Counted from the stretch's first letter, positions 19,243 through 28,847 are shown. The stretch is 64,000 nt of DNA from Brevundimonas sp. AAP58 (GCF_001295975.1 NZ_LJHU01000004.1:1-64000), one strand, 5' to 3'. Translations and numbers: made by a program. The notes: a model not told the origin generated them from the sequence alone.

Positions 19243-20385
19243 TCAGGGCTCCGACGCCGACGGGCGCGGCTGTTTGACGCGGGCCGGACGTTTCGCCGGT
19301 GGTCCATGGTCGTGATGGTCCTCGTCCTCGTAGGGACGGCCGTTTCCAGACAGCATAACAGCGATCCAGCGCGATCCCTGGAACTCCGCCAGGATGGCCA
19401 TGGCCATGACCAGAAGCGGCGTCGACAGGAACATGCCGACCACCCCCCACATCTTGCCCCACAACGCCAGGGCCAGAAGCACGGCGACAGGATCGATGTT
19501 CTGGTTGTCACCCTGCATGCGCGGCTGAATCAGATTTCCGACCACGGCAAGGATGATCTGGAGCCCGACCAGCAAGATCAGCGCGGGCCAGTAGGTCGGG
19601 AATTGAACTAGGGCGAACAGCGGCGGGGCGAGCCCGGCGACCGCGCCGCCCAGCACCGGTATGAAGCCCACCACGAAGATGATGAAGGTCCAGAACTCGG
19701 CGTGCTCCAGACCAACAATCCGCATCAGGATCCAGGCCGCCGCGCAGATGATCACGCCGGTCACGGCCTGGACCCAAAGGTATCCCTCGACCCCGCCCCG
19801 CACCCGCTGGAAAACCTCAAGCGCCTCGGACCGCTGCTCCCGATGCGGGAACATAGCCACGATCTTGCGACGGAAGCCCGCCTGGGACGCCAGAAGAAAC
19901 CCGAGATAAACAAGAACGAAGAAGGCACCGGACGCCACGCCCTGCATCTGGAAAGCTAGGCTGGTCAGGTATCCCCTCAGATCGATGCCCGAGATCAGCT
20001 CCGCGGCGGTTGGGGCCGCCGCCATCCCGAACAACGCCGCGATATCGGCGATGATGGCGTCGATGCGCGGGCCGATCCCGCTGGAGACGCCCGACATGTC
20101 AGTGAAGAAGGCGGCCGCCCCGTTCACGATGAAGGCGATGACGGCGAAAAAGATCGCGATGACCAACAAAAGGGCCGCGATCCCCGCGGTGTGATCGGGC
20201 AGGTTGGTGTGTCGCTCGATCAGCCGCTTCACCCCGTCGATCATGATCATCAGGAAGATGGCCATCGCCAACGGCGTCAGGATGTCCCTAAGCCAATAGA
20301 GCGCGGCACCCACGGCCACCACAGCCAGGGTCACGAGGGCGTTTCTGGCGACGGTCGAGGTCGGGACGGCGATGGGCGGCTTCAT
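19243..20385 (-). CDS. AI-2E family transporter (permease)
   Basis: 380 residues from ATG 20385 (MKPPIAVPTSTVARNAL). An upstream in-frame stretch has no membrane character and is left out. About seven to eight hydrophobic segments are visible, among them VTLAVVAVGAALYWL, TAGIAALLLVIAIFFAVIAFIV and FGFWTFIIFVVG-type helices, and the family-typical FIPVLGGAVAGLAPPLFAL. Members export diverse small molecules, and the AI-2 label should not be taken as substrate evidence. The gene is monocistronic with its own terminator. Confidence 0.88.
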   Translation of the reverse strand: MKPPIAVPTSTVARNALVTLAVVAVGAALYWLRDILTPLAMAIFLMIMIDGVKRLIERHTNLPDHTAGIAALLLVIAIFFAVIAFIVNGAAAFFTDMSGVSSGIGPRIDAIIADIAALFGMAAAPTAAELISGIDLRGYLTSLAFQMQGVASGAFFVLVYLGFLLASQAGFRRKIVAMFPHREQRSEALEVFQRVRGGVEGYLWVQAVTGVIICAAAWILMRIVGLEHAEFWTFIIFVVGFIPVLGGAVAGLAPPLFALVQFPTYWPALILLVGLQIILAVVGNLIQPRMQGDNQNIDPVAVLLALALWGKMWGVVGMFLSTPLLVMAMAILAEFQGSRWIAVMLSGNGRPYEDEDHHDHGPPAKRPARVKQPRPSASEP

Positions 20386-20488
20386 GAGCAGACTGTCAGG
20401 GCGTCCGTTCAGCCGGTCAACCGGCGATCGTCTGGCGGCGCGCAATGCCCTCGGCTAAGCAGGAGCGAGCCCCTTTGGAGACCCGCCC

Positions 20489-22003
20489 ATGTCCGACGCG
20501 CCCGCCGGCCTGTTCCTTGGTCAGTCTTCCAGCGAAGGGGCGGACAAGCCCGAGCTCCTTCTCTGGAACCGCGCCAACCGCCACGGCATCGTCGCGGGCG
20601 CGACCGGAACCGGCAAGACGGTCACCCTGCAGATCATGGCCCAGGGCTTTTCCGAGGCTGGAGTGCCGGTGTTCTGCGCCGACGTGAAAGGCGATCTTTC
20701 CGGCATCAGCCAGCCGGGGACGCCGAACGAGAAGCTGCTGGCCCGAGCCGCCGGCATGAACCTGACGCTGGTCTCCAAGGCCGCGCCGACGGTGTTCTGG
20801 GACCTCTACGGCCAGAAGGGCCACCCCATCCGCACGACGGTGTCGGAGATCGGACCGCTGCTAATGGCCCGCATGCTGGACCTGAACGACGTCCAGGAAG
20901 GCGTCCTGACCGTCGCCTTCCACGTCGCCGACAAGGAAGGCCTGCTGCTGCTCGACCTGGACGATCTGCGCTCGGTCCTGACCTATGTGTCGGAGAACGC
21001 CGCCCGGATCGGCCGCGAGGTCGGCAACGTCGCCCCGGCCTCGGTCGCCGCCATCCAGCGCGCGCTGCTCCAGCTGGAACAGCAGGGCGGCCAAGCCTTC
21101 TTCGGCGAACCCGCGTTGAAACTGGAGGATATGATCCGCGTCGGTCTGGACGGCCGGGGCCAGGTCAATGTGTTGGATTCGACCCGGCTGATGGGCTCAC
21201 CGCGCCTTTACGCCGCCTTCCTCTTGTGGCTGCTGTCGGAGCTGTTCGAACAGCTGCCCGAAGTGGGCGACCCGGAAAAGCCGCGCCTCGTCTTCTTCTT
21301 CGACGAGGCTCACCTGCTGTTCCGTGACGCGCCCAAGGCCTTGCTGGAAAAAGTCGAACAGGTCGTGCGCCTGATCCGCTCCAAGGGCGTCGGCGTCTAT
21401 TTCGTCACCCAGAACCCCGCCGACATTCCCGACAGCGTGCTGGCCCAGCTCGGCAACCGTATCCAGCACGCGCTGCGCGCCTATACGCCCGCTGAGCAGC
21501 GCGGCCTGAAGTCGGCGTCTGACAGCTTCCGCGCCAACCCGGCCTTCAACACCACCGAGGCGATCCAGGCGCTGGGCACCGGCGAGGCGGTGGTCTCGGT
21601 CCTGGACGAGAAGGGTGCGCCTACCATCGTCCAGCGCACCCTGATCCGTCCACCGGACAGCCGTCTCGGCCCCGCGACCGACGCCGAGCGCGCGGCGGTG
21701 ATGGCCGCGAGCCCGGTCAGGGGCGTCTACGACACGGTGATCGACCGCGAGTCGGCCGAGGAGATCCTCGCCGCCCGTCACGCCCGCGCCCAGGCCGAGA
21801 CGGAGGAGGCCGAAGCGGCGGCAAAGGCGCCCGCATCGCGCGAGACGGCCCGGACGCGCTCATCAGCCGAATCCCGCGCCCCGCGCCGTTCCAACCGCCA
21901 GACACCTATGGAGGCCCTGACCAAGTCGGTCCTGCGCACGGCCGGATCGACCATCACGCGGGAAATCCTGCGCGGCGTGCTGGGTGGCCTGCGGCGGCGC
22001 TGA
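20489..22003 (+). CDS. DUF853 HerA/FtsK-type ATPase
   Basis: 504 residues. Walker A is GATGTGKT near 37-44, followed by the family hallmark FCADVKGDLSGISQPG. Walker B is in LVFFFDEAHLLF. The rest matches the DUF853 (YjgR-like) pattern, including GVGVYFVTQNPADIPDSVLAQLGNRIQHALRA. Near 430-475 there is an Ala/Arg/Ser-rich linker before a conserved end (EILRGVLGGLRRR). The biological role is unknown. It starts about 100 bases from the divergent AI-2E gene and converges on the BLUF gene. Confidence 0.92.
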   Translation: MSDAPAGLFLGQSSSEGADKPELLLWNRANRHGIVAGATGTGKTVTLQIMAQGFSEAGVPVFCADVKGDLSGISQPGTPNEKLLARAAGMNLTLVSKAAPTVFWDLYGQKGHPIRTTVSEIGPLLMARMLDLNDVQEGVLTVAFHVADKEGLLLLDLDDLRSVLTYVSENAARIGREVGNVAPASVAAIQRALLQLEQQGGQAFFGEPALKLEDMIRVGLDGRGQVNVLDSTRLMGSPRLYAAFLLWLLSELFEQLPEVGDPEKPRLVFFFDEAHLLFRDAPKALLEKVEQVVRLIRSKGVGVYFVTQNPADIPDSVLAQLGNRIQHALRAYTPAEQRGLKSASDSFRANPAFNTTEAIQALGTGEAVVSVLDEKGAPTIVQRTLIRPPDSRLGPATDAERAAVMAASPVRGVYDTVIDRESAEEILAARHARAQAETEEAEAAAKAPASRETARTRSSAESRAPRRSNRQTPMEALTKSVLRTAGSTITREILRGVLGGLRRR

Positions 22004-22008
22004 AACGC

Positions 22009-22422
22009 TCAGATCAGCGATGTCAGCCGGGTGTTGGCGAGATCGGCCATCACGCCGGTCACCTGCGCGCCCGAGCCGGTTTGAACCACCAGCTTCGCAC
22101 CATGCTGTGACAGGCCGCGCGTATCGACTTGCACCATGGCCCAGCCCAGGAACAGCTGGGACTGGATCGGCCAGCGCGCCAGGACGCGAACGTTGCGGTG
22201 GCGATCGTCCGTCGAGATGATGTCCATGAGACGGTTCAGCGTCTCGGGCTCCCCCTCCAGAACCTGAACGAAAACGCCGTCATGCAGGGCCAGAGCCCCG
22301 GTCACCCGCCGGCGGGCGTTGTTGCGCACCGAAGTAGCGACAATGGCGGAAAGATCGACCGGGCCCTGGTCTGGGGTGACCGCGTCGCTGCGATAGACAA
22401 CGCGTTCGAGCAGGACTGTCAT
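22009..22422 (-). CDS. Stand-alone BLUF-domain blue-light sensor
   Basis: 137 residues. The BLUF fold covers 1-100: Tyr10 in RVVYRSD, Asn34/35 in SVRNNARRRVTGAL, Gln53 in VFVQVLEG, and Trp94/Met96 in GWAMV. These are the residues that hold flavin and carry the light-driven hydrogen-bond switch in AppA and Slr1694-type proteins. About 40 extra C-terminal residues (LVVQTGSGAQVTGVMADLANTR) resemble no output domain I know, so signalling is presumably through a partner protein. It lies 72 bases downstream of mltA on the same strand and converges with the DUF853 gene. Confidence 0.85.
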   Translation of the reverse strand: MTVLLERVVYRSDAVTPDQGPVDLSAIVATSVRNNARRRVTGALALHDGVFVQVLEGEPETLNRLMDIISTDDRHRNVRVLARWPIQSQLFLGWAMVQVDTRGLSQHGAKLVVQTGSGAQVTGVMADLANTRLTSLI

Positions 22423-22494
22423 GAATACTCTGGTCCAGCGGAGGATCCGCCCTTCATCTAGGCTTAACGCGCGAATAGGACCAGCGTCTTCCGC

Positions 22495-23610
22495 TCAGCG
22501 CGGGATCAACCGCCACATCCTGAGCGGATGCCGTACGGTGCCGGCCTCTTCGCCCGCTGCCGCGCCCCGGCCCATGTAGAAGTCCGCCCTGACCGGTCCC
22601 CGGATGGCCGAACCGGTGTCCAGCGCCACGACCAACCCCCGGTAGCTGCCTCGCGCGCCGCGCAGGTTGCCGCCATCCGCAGAAATCCAGACCAGGTCGC
22701 CATAGGTCCAGCTGGCTGGATCGACCGCGATGGCGCGACGGGCCGGCAGGGGCACCCCGGCCGCGCCAGCAGGATCCCCGCCGTCGTCCGGATCGAGCGC
22801 GAAGTAGATGTAGCGAGGGTTCAGCGCCGTGATCGCGCGAGCTTCCCGCCCCCGGTTCGTTGCCAGCCAGGCGCGGATGGCATCGCCGGACGTTCCGTCG
22901 CGGGGCAGCAGACCCTGATCCGCCATCGGCCGGCCGACGCCGACGAAGGGGCGTCCATTGTCTGCGGCATAGGCGGCGCGGGCCTTGGAGCCATCCTCGA
23001 ACGTCAGGTAACCGGAGCCCTGGATCTGGAGGAAGAACAAGTCCTCGGCCCGCATCCACGCCAGCGGCGGCGCGGGCGGCGGCCCGGCCTCGATCTCGGC
23101 CCGGACCGGCCCGACCCAGCCACGGGTCCAGCCTTCGGGACGAGGAAGGACGGGCGTGTCGAAGATAGCGTCGGGCACCCGGCGCGCCTCATACTCCGGT
23201 GCGAAATAGGCGGTCAGCAGGCCGGGACCACTGTCTGCGGTCTCGGCCTGAACGACAACGAACCCGGTTTCGAAGAAGGCGCGGGCCATCGATGGCGTGA
23301 CCGGCCGCGACGTCTGCTGGATCAGCCGCCCGCGCTCGCACTGACGGACGGCAGCCATCTCACGGGCGACGCCACAGGTCTGCACATAGGCAACGAAGGC
23401 CGACAGATGGTCCTCGTCAGCCCAGCCGGCCAGGGTGGCCGGGCCCGGCAACCCGTCAACGGGCGAGGACGGCAGGGTGATGGACGGAACGGGGGCGGCA
23501 GGGCCGGGAGCCGGCGCGATTGGCGTTTGCGTCGCACAGCCCGCCAGCAGCAGTCCAAACACGCCGAGCCAGAGCCCGGCGGTTCTGGCCGGGTGGCCCT
23601 CCGCGTTCAC
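22495..23610 (-). CDS. mltA: Membrane-bound lytic murein transglycosylase A
   Basis: 371 residues. A signal peptide ends in lipobox LLAGC, predicting an outer-membrane lipoprotein. The MltA domain follows (GLLTAYFAPEYEARR, LFFLQIQGSGYL). The 3D domain at the C-terminus contains VALDTGSAIRGPVRADFYMGRG with the catalytic Asp. The enzyme cleaves peptidoglycan with 1,6-anhydro product formation. It overlaps the end of the Tim44-like gene by four bases. Confidence 0.95.
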   Translation of the reverse strand: MNAEGHPARTAGLWLGVFGLLLAGCATQTPIAPAPGPAAPVPSITLPSSPVDGLPGPATLAGWADEDHLSAFVAYVQTCGVAREMAAVRQCERGRLIQQTSRPVTPSMARAFFETGFVVVQAETADSGPGLLTAYFAPEYEARRVPDAIFDTPVLPRPEGWTRGWVGPVRAEIEAGPPPAPPLAWMRAEDLFFLQIQGSGYLTFEDGSKARAAYAADNGRPFVGVGRPMADQGLLPRDGTSGDAIRAWLATNRGREARAITALNPRYIYFALDPDDGGDPAGAAGVPLPARRAIAVDPASWTYGDLVWISADGGNLRGARGSYRGLVVALDTGSAIRGPVRADFYMGRGAAAGEEAGTVRHPLRMWRLIPR

Positions 23611-24242
23611 GCGTTGGCGGGTTCGACGCGGGCCAACACCCAGTTCGGGTCCGTGGCGCCGAGCGACCGCTCAAAGGTCCAGTGCTCGGCGGTGCGCCGC
23701 TCTTCGATACGCGGCTCGGCCTCTGTCCCACCAGCGAACACCTTGGAGCGCAGCTCGGCCAGAAAGCGAACCTTGGCCACAGCCTTGTCGCCCTCGGCCG
23801 AGGCGATCTCCAGATCGGCGCGCGGGCCGTGCAGGAACTCGACCTCCTCGGTCTCGCCCCGGGTTTCGCGCGCGACGATGCCGGCCTCAAAGGATTCTAG
23901 GACTGACGGGGTCAGGAGAGGCTTCAGTGCCGCGCGGTCGCCGGTGGCGTAGCCGCGCACGATCGTCTCATAGGCCTGACGCGCGCCCTCGATGAACTTG
24001 CCAGGATCGAAACCGGGGTCGCGGGCGCGTAAGGACGCGGCGGCGGCCAGAGCGGCCGCGTCGACGGCCGGCATCTTGGCGACCGGCTCGGGGGTTGCGG
24101 GTGCCCTGGCCAAGACGGGGACCTTGGACCCGTCCTCGGGCTGGCGGCCGACCTTCTTGCCCAGCACATTGTAGAGCTGGAACAGTACGACGGCCGCGAT
24201 CACGGCGAAGATCACGATCGAAAATTCTACCGGCACGGTCAC
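23607..24242 (-). CDS. Tim44/TimA-domain protein, membrane-anchored
   Basis: 211 residues from GTG 24242. One N-terminal membrane helix (EFSIVIFAVIAAVVLFQLYNVLG) is followed by a Pro-rich linker and a Tim44-like domain (FIEGARQAYETIVRGYATGDRAALKPLLTPSVLESF). Bacterial homologues sit next to secB and mltA in Caulobacterales and are thought to work in envelope biogenesis; the exact role is not settled. It is divergent from secB and coupled to mltA. Confidence 0.85.
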   Translation of the reverse strand: MTVPVEFSIVIFAVIAAVVLFQLYNVLGKKVGRQPEDGSKVPVLARAPATPEPVAKMPAVDAAALAAAASLRARDPGFDPGKFIEGARQAYETIVRGYATGDRAALKPLLTPSVLESFEAGIVARETRGETEEVEFLHGPRADLEIASAEGDKAVAKVRFLAELRSKVFAGGTEAEPRIEERRTAEHWTFERSLGATDPNWVLARVEPANA

Positions 24243-24432
24243 TTCCTGACGTTAGCGTCCGGGGTCGAAGGGACCGCGGACGAACTCGGTTGGACGATTA
24301 GGGTCCTATATAGGCGCGCGCAAGGCGGGTCGCACCCCGCCTCAGCGGCCCGCCGAGCGTTGCGACATCGCGTCCCCGATGCTAGTCGCGCCCACCCTTG
24401 TCCTTTCAGACGCCCAGCCGACTGTCCGCACC

Positions 24433-24921
24433 ATGACCGACGCCACGCCCGCCGACCCCTCCGGCACCCCCGCCCAGCCGCCGATCGCGGGCTTCCGCAT
24501 CCTGGCGCAATACGTCCGCGACCTGTCGTTCGAGAACCCGCGCGCGCCGGATAGCCTGCGTCTCGAGGGCAAGCCGCAGATCGACATGGGCGTTGAGCTG
24601 AACGCGACCGGCCGTCCGGACGGCCTGTTCGAGGTCGATCTGAAGCTGTCGATCAAGGCTGCGACCGAGACGACGCCGGTGTTCCACGTGGAACTGCTCT
24701 ACGGCGGCCTGTTCCAGTTGCAGGGCGTGTCCGAACAGGACATCGAGCCCATGCTGCTGATTGAATGCCCTCGCTATCTGTTCCCCTACGCGCGCGAGAT
24801 CGTGGCCCGAGCCACGTCGGACGGCGGCTTCTATCCGCCCTTCATGCTGGATCCGATCGACTTCGCCGGCATCTATGCCGCGCGGATGCAACAGGCGGCC
24901 CAGAAGGCCGGCGCAGCCTGA
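24433..24921 (+). CDS. secB: Protein-export chaperone SecB
   Basis: 162 residues from ATG 24433 ([11 protein letters not shown]). An in-frame ATG 54 bases earlier would add a non-conserved segment. Family motifs include [70 protein letters not shown]. SecB keeps preproteins unfolded and hands them to SecA. It is convergent with dnaQ, with only four bases between the stop codons. Confidence 0.97.
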   Translation: MTDATPADPSGTPAQPPIAGFRILAQYVRDLSFENPRAPDSLRLEGKPQIDMGVELNATGRPDGLFEVDLKLSIKAATETTPVFHVELLYGGLFQLQGVSEQDIEPMLLIECPRYLFPYAREIVARATSDGGFYPPFMLDPIDFAGIYAARMQQAAQKAGAA

Positions 24922-24925
24922 GTCT

Positions 24926-25645
24926 TCAGACGGTCGGTTCGACCTCGACGCCGTAGCCGGCCCACAGCGACCGGTCCTTCAGGGTTTCCAGCAGGAAGGC
25001 GTGGTGCGCAGCCGCCTCGGCCTCGGTCAGTCGCGACCCCAAAGGCCGCGGGCGTGGCGTATAGTCACCGATTGACACATCCGTCGTCGCGACTTGGGCG
25101 GCGGTCCGGGCCGAGAGGTCCAGCCGCCGCTCCTTGCCGCCCTTGAGCTCCAGATAGACTTCGGCCAGCAGCCGGGCGTCGATCAGGGCGCCGTGCAGCG
25201 TCCGCTCGGTCAGGGACACCTTGAACCGCTTGCACAGCGCGTCCAGCGAGTTCGCCATGCCGGGAAACCGCTTCTGGGCCAGGGCCAGGGTGTCGATCCA
25301 TCGGCTCTGTTCGATCAAGGCATGGCCGCAGAGGCTGCATTCGTGATCGATGAAGGCGCGGTCGAAGTTGGCGTTGTGGGCGATCACCGGAGCGTCGCCG
25401 ATGAAGTCCATCAGATCAGCGACGATCTCCCTGAACTTGGGCGCATCCTTCACCTTGTCGTCGGTGATGCCGTGGACCTTGATCGCGCCTTCGGGGATCG
25501 ACCGCTCCGGATTGACGAAGCGATGGAAAGTCCGGCCGGTCGGCAGCAGATCCTCGATCTCGATGCAGCCGACCTCGATCAGACGGTCGCCGGTCTTGGG
25601 GTCGAAGCCGGTGGTTTCGGTGTCGAGGACGATCTCGCGAGCCAT
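24926..25645 (-). CDS. dnaQ: DNA polymerase III epsilon subunit (proofreading exonuclease)
   Basis: 239 residues. DEDDh exonuclease motifs are ExoI LDTETTGFD (acidic residues 8 and 10), ExoII AHNANFDRAF, and ExoIII LHGALIDARLLA. The C-terminus has the region that contacts the alpha subunit in other alphaproteobacteria. It is the replicative proofreader and lies within 4 kb of the predicted origin in the dnaQ-coaE-aroE-maf-ppsR cluster. Confidence 0.97.
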   Translation of the reverse strand: MAREIVLDTETTGFDPKTGDRLIEVGCIEIEDLLPTGRTFHRFVNPERSIPEGAIKVHGITDDKVKDAPKFREIVADLMDFIGDAPVIAHNANFDRAFIDHECSLCGHALIEQSRWIDTLALAQKRFPGMANSLDALCKRFKVSLTERTLHGALIDARLLAEVYLELKGGKERRLDLSARTAAQVATTDVSIGDYTPRPRPLGSRLTEAEAAAHHAFLLETLKDRSLWAGYGVEVEPTV

Positions 25646-25651
25646 GACCGC

Positions 25652-26293
25652 TTAATGGAGGTGTTCGGTCGCTAGCGAAAGAGTCCGGCGCGGCGGTATC
25701 CACTCCGGAGCCAGGACCGTCCTCACGATTTCGGTGACCTGGGCACGCGCGGCGTCCATCCCGCCGGAGGTGTCGATGATGAAATCGGCGCGGCGGCGTT
25801 TCTCGACGTCTGGCGTCTGGCGCGCCAGGATGGCCTCGAACCGTTCGATGGTCATGCCGGAGCGAGCCAGAACCCGCCTTCGCTGGGTTTCTGCGTCCGC
25901 GGTAACGACGACCACCGCGTCCACGGCCCGATCGCCGCCAGTTTCGAACAGAAGCGGGATGTCGAGAACGGCCAGCCTGACCCCCGCAGCCCGGGCCGCT
26001 TCCAGATCCGCGACCCGACCGGCAGCGACCAGAGGGTGCACGATGGTTTCCAGACGCCGAAACGCCGTCTCGTCGCGCCCCAGCGCCTCGGCCAGACGCG
26101 CGCGATCCACGGCACCGTCGACCACCACGCCCGGGAAAGCCTCGCCGACCGGCCCGACCGCCGCCCCGCCCGGCGCATAGAGCGCGTGAACGGCGTCGTC
26201 GGCGTTCCAGACCACAGCGCCATGCTCGGCGAACATCGCCGTCGTCGTCGATTTGCCCATGCCGATGGAGCCCGTGAGACCGAGCAGGATCAC
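25652..26293 (-). CDS. coaE: Dephospho-CoA kinase
   Basis: 213 residues. P-loop [12 protein letters not shown] lies at the N-terminus, then [16 protein letters not shown] and the conserved ETIVHPLV. The enzyme phosphorylates the ribose 3'-OH of dephospho-CoA in the last step of CoA synthesis. The GTG start overlaps the aroE stop (GTGA) and the stop is six bases from the dnaQ start. Confidence 0.96.
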   Translation of the reverse strand: MILLGLTGSIGMGKSTTTAMFAEHGAVVWNADDAVHALYAPGGAAVGPVGEAFPGVVVDGAVDRARLAEALGRDETAFRRLETIVHPLVAAGRVADLEAARAAGVRLAVLDIPLLFETGGDRAVDAVVVVTADAETQRRRVLARSGMTIERFEAILARQTPDVEKRRRADFIIDTSGGMDAARAQVTEIVRTVLAPEWIPPRRTLSLATEHLH

Positions 26294-27114
26294 CCCGCCT
26301 CTCCCAGATGGGCCAGCAGTAGGGGCCGGGGATCGATCGCGGGGGATTCAACGTCGAACAGGACCCGAAACGACGGCCCCGCCTGACCGATGAGCATGGC
26401 CAGACCATCGACCGTGGTCAGGCCTGCCGCTTTGGCCGCTTTCAGGAAAGGTGTCTCAACCGGGCGATAGCTCATGTCCATCACCACGGTGCCTGGCTGA
26501 AAGCGGGCGGGGTCGAGCTGCGGTGTGGCGCTCAGGGCATTGACCACCAGCTGTGCGCCCTCGAAGGCGCTGTCTGGATCGGCGGACTGGACGCCCAGGC
26601 CGATGTCAGCCGCCAGAGCCTCGGCGCGTTCACGGGTGCGGTTGACGATCCGGACACGAGCCCCCGCAACGGCCAGCGCGGCCACGGCCGCCCGCGCGGC
26701 TCCACCGGCCCCGAGCATGACCACCGGCGCGCCGTTCAGATCCAGACCAGGCGCCTGGTCTTTCAAGGCCCAGAGCAGGCCCTCGCCGTCGGCGCTGTCG
26801 GCCTCGACCTCACCGTCACGGAACCTCAGGATGTTCGCCGATCCACTGGCGCGTGCAGTGTCGGTGGCCGCGTCGGCCAGGGCGAACGCCTGCTCCTTGA
26901 ACGGCGCGGTCACGTTGACGCCCGCTATAAGCCCCGCCCGTCCCGCCTCGACCAGGGTCGCGAACCCGTCCGCGTCGCGGGGTGCGAAGGCCGCATAGGC
27001 CGCATCCAGCCCCAGTGCCTCGATCCAGGCGTTGTGGATAATCGGGCTGAGCGAATGGGCCACCGGATTGCCGACGATGCCCGCAACCCGGACGGCTCCG
27101 GTGATCCGGCTCAT
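26290..27114 (-). CDS. aroE: Shikimate dehydrogenase
   Basis: 274 residues from ATG 27114 ([15 protein letters not shown]). Fifteen residues of open frame upstream lie inside maf and are not conserved. Substrate motif [16 protein letters not shown], catalytic Lys in [11 protein letters not shown], nucleotide loop [13 protein letters not shown] and the NADP-type NRTRERA are present. It reduces 3-dehydroshikimate to shikimate. It overlaps maf by four bases. Confidence 0.96.
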   Translation of the reverse strand: MSRITGAVRVAGIVGNPVAHSLSPIIHNAWIEALGLDAAYAAFAPRDADGFATLVEAGRAGLIAGVNVTAPFKEQAFALADAATDTARASGSANILRFRDGEVEADSADGEGLLWALKDQAPGLDLNGAPVVMLGAGGAARAAVAALAVAGARVRIVNRTRERAEALAADIGLGVQSADPDSAFEGAQLVVNALSATPQLDPARFQPGTVVMDMSYRPVETPFLKAAKAAGLTTVDGLAMLIGQAGPSFRVLFDVESPAIDPRPLLLAHLGEAG

Positions 27115-27707
27115 ATCTCGAGGACCCCAACGCGACGCAGTTCCGCCAGCACGGGCCACAGCGGCATGCCGAGCACGGTGAAGTAATCGCCCTCGACCCG
27201 GTCGAACAGCTGGCTGCCCATGCCCTCCAATCGATAGGCCCCGACGGACGCCAGCACCGGCTCGCCCTCGGCCGCCAGATAGACGTCCAGAAAGGCGTCG
27301 GAGAAGTCCCGCATCGCCATCCGCGCCGTGTCGACGCCGGACCAGACCACCTGACCGTCCCGGGCCAGCGCCACGCCGGAATGAAGCTGGTGCTCGCGGC
27401 CCCGCATGACCCTCAGACGATTCCGTGCGGCCTCCAGACTGGGGGCCTTGGAGATCAGACCGCCATCGAAGGCCAGGGTCTGGTCCGATCCCAGAACCCA
27501 GGCGCCGGGTCGACGAGCCGACACCGCCAACGCCTTGGCCTTGGCCAGTTCGACGGCCAGGGCGCCCGGGTCTTCCGATGCGAAAGCCGCCTTGATCGCG
27601 GGCTCATCCACCCCGGCATCCTCAGCTTCGAAAGGCACGCCCGCGCCCGCCAGCATCGCCCGGCGGGCCGCGCTCCGCGACGCCAGGATCAGGCGCTCAC
27701 TCACCAA
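27111..27707 (-). CDS. maf: Maf-family nucleotide pyrophosphatase
   Basis: 198 residues. The start RLILASRSAARRAML is the SxSxxR loop of the family, followed by DEPAIK, VLGSDQTLAFDG, and KGxx-type EGVEGDYFTVLGMPLWPV near the end. Maf proteins remove non-canonical or modified nucleotides. It overlaps ppsR by seven bases at its start and aroE at its end. Confidence 0.93.
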   Translation of the reverse strand: MVSERLILASRSAARRAMLAGAGVPFEAEDAGVDEPAIKAAFASEDPGALAVELAKAKALAVSARRPGAWVLGSDQTLAFDGGLISKAPSLEAARNRLRVMRGREHQLHSGVALARDGQVVWSGVDTARMAMRDFSDAFLDVYLAAEGEPVLASVGAYRLEGMGSQLFDRVEGDYFTVLGMPLWPVLAELRRVGVLEI

Positions 27708-28570
27708 CTACCCCCCATCTGCCTGCTGCGTCGCTCGTTCAACAAGTTGAGCACCGCCGCCGCCGTCTCCTCGACCGAGCGGCGGGTCACATCGATGGTC
27801 GGCCAGCCCCGCCGTTCGAAGGCGCGACGGGCCTTGATCGTCTCTTCGCGCACGGCGTCAGGCTCGACATAGGCCGAAGCGTGGTTGGCGTTGAGCCCGT
27901 CCAGACGATTGCGCCGGATCTGAACCAGGCGGTCGGGCGACACCGTCAGACCCACGATCAGGGGATTTTTCAACCCGACCAGCCGCTCCCCATCCTCCTG
28001 TCCCGGCACTAGGGGCACATTGGCTGCTCGCACGCCCCGGTGGGCCAGGTAGATGCAGGTCGGGGTCTTGGACGTCCGGCTGACGCCGACCAGCACGACA
28101 TCAGCGCCTTCCAGCTGTTCGGCCGTGCCCTGGCCGTCGTCATGGGCCATAGCGAAGTCCAAGGCCCCGATGCGGTTGAAGTAGTCGTGATCGAGCGCGT
28201 GCTGGGCACCGACGCGGGTCGACAGCGCCGCCCCCAGATACCGCGACAGGGCCCCGACCAGCGGGTCGAGCGCCCCGATCTGTGGCATGTCCAAGGTTCG
28301 GCAGCCCTCCTCTAGCTGGGCGCGCAGGTCGCGGTCGACGATGGTGTGCAAAACCACGCCGGGCGCAGACGCCACCTCGGCCAGCACGCGCTCCATCTGC
28401 TTGTCCGATCGCACGAGCGCATAGATGTGTTCGATGGGGATGACGCCATCGAAGCGGGCCGTCACCGCCTTGGCCATGGCGTTCAGCGTCTCGCCCGTCG
28501 AGTCCGATACCAGGTGCACATGAAAGTAGGTGGCCAGGCGCGAGGCCCCGGCGGGGCGCGGGGGGCTCAT
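27701..28570 (-). CDS. ppsR: Pyruvate,water dikinase regulatory protein (DUF299)
   Basis: 289 residues from ATG 28570 (MSPPRPAGASRLATYF). A longer open frame reaches into the origin region but has no family support. The family's start FHVHLVSDSTGETLNAMAKA and the nucleotide region VLVGVSRTSKTPTCIYLAHRG are clear. These proteins phosphorylate and dephosphorylate PEP synthase or pyruvate phosphate dikinase with ADP and Pi. In C. crescentus the orthologue is, as I recall, the gene bordering the origin opposite hemE, as here. Confidence 0.92.
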   Translation of the reverse strand: MSPPRPAGASRLATYFHVHLVSDSTGETLNAMAKAVTARFDGVIPIEHIYALVRSDKQMERVLAEVASAPGVVLHTIVDRDLRAQLEEGCRTLDMPQIGALDPLVGALSRYLGAALSTRVGAQHALDHDYFNRIGALDFAMAHDDGQGTAEQLEGADVVLVGVSRTSKTPTCIYLAHRGVRAANVPLVPGQEDGERLVGLKNPLIVGLTVSPDRLVQIRRNRLDGLNANHASAYVEPDAVREETIKARRAFERRGWPTIDVTRRSVEETAAAVLNLLNERRSRQMGGSW

Positions 28571-28623
28571 GCGGATCGTCCGGGGACAGGGAGGGCGGCG
28601 ACGGTGCGAATGGCGAGAAATCC

Positions 28624-28632
28624 TGTGGACGA
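28624..28632 (-). promoter_or_regulatory. Weak DnaA-box-like 9-mer
   Basis: TCGTCCACA on the leftward strand matches 7 of 9 positions of TTATCCACA. It is the best-formed candidate in the origin gap at the ppsR side. Confidence 0.4.
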
Positions 28633-28738
28633 CCCGGGGCGCCGACCGGCCGGGCCGGGGCACCGATGTCTATAGCCGCGCCGGGATGCGGAGGCGAGCC
28701 GGGACGGATTCGGACAGCGCTGCCGATCCGGGTCCGGA

Positions 28739-28747
28739 TCATCCCCA
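28739..28747 (+). promoter_or_regulatory. Weak DnaA-box-like site containing a TCCCCA hexamer
   Basis: TCATCCCCA matches 7 of 9 positions of the DnaA consensus and includes TCCCCA, a hexamer reported as a weak DnaA site class (W-box) in Caulobacter. The reverse-complement hexamer TGGGGA occurs at 28773-28778, next to a CtrA-like box. Confidence 0.4.
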
Positions 28748-28783
28748 CGCAGGGACCCCATCACGGATCGGCTGGGGAAATCC

Positions 28784-28798
28784 TTAACGAAGGGTAAA
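28784..28798 (+). promoter_or_regulatory. Near-consensus CtrA box in the origin
   Basis: TTAA-CGAAGGG-TAAA: the first half is perfect, the second differs at one base from TTAA, and the spacing is seven bases. It lies 50 bases from the perfect box and six bases from a TCCCCA-type hexamer, so CtrA and DnaA could compete for it. Confidence 0.6.
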
Positions 28799-28847
28799 CG
28801 GCGCCCAGACTAAAAGCCGGCTTGAACCTGACGGCAGGGCCCGCGCG

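Noticed and set aside
28571-28663. N-terminal extension of ppsR into the origin gap
   Set aside because: 31 extra Arg/Pro-rich residues with no family similarity.
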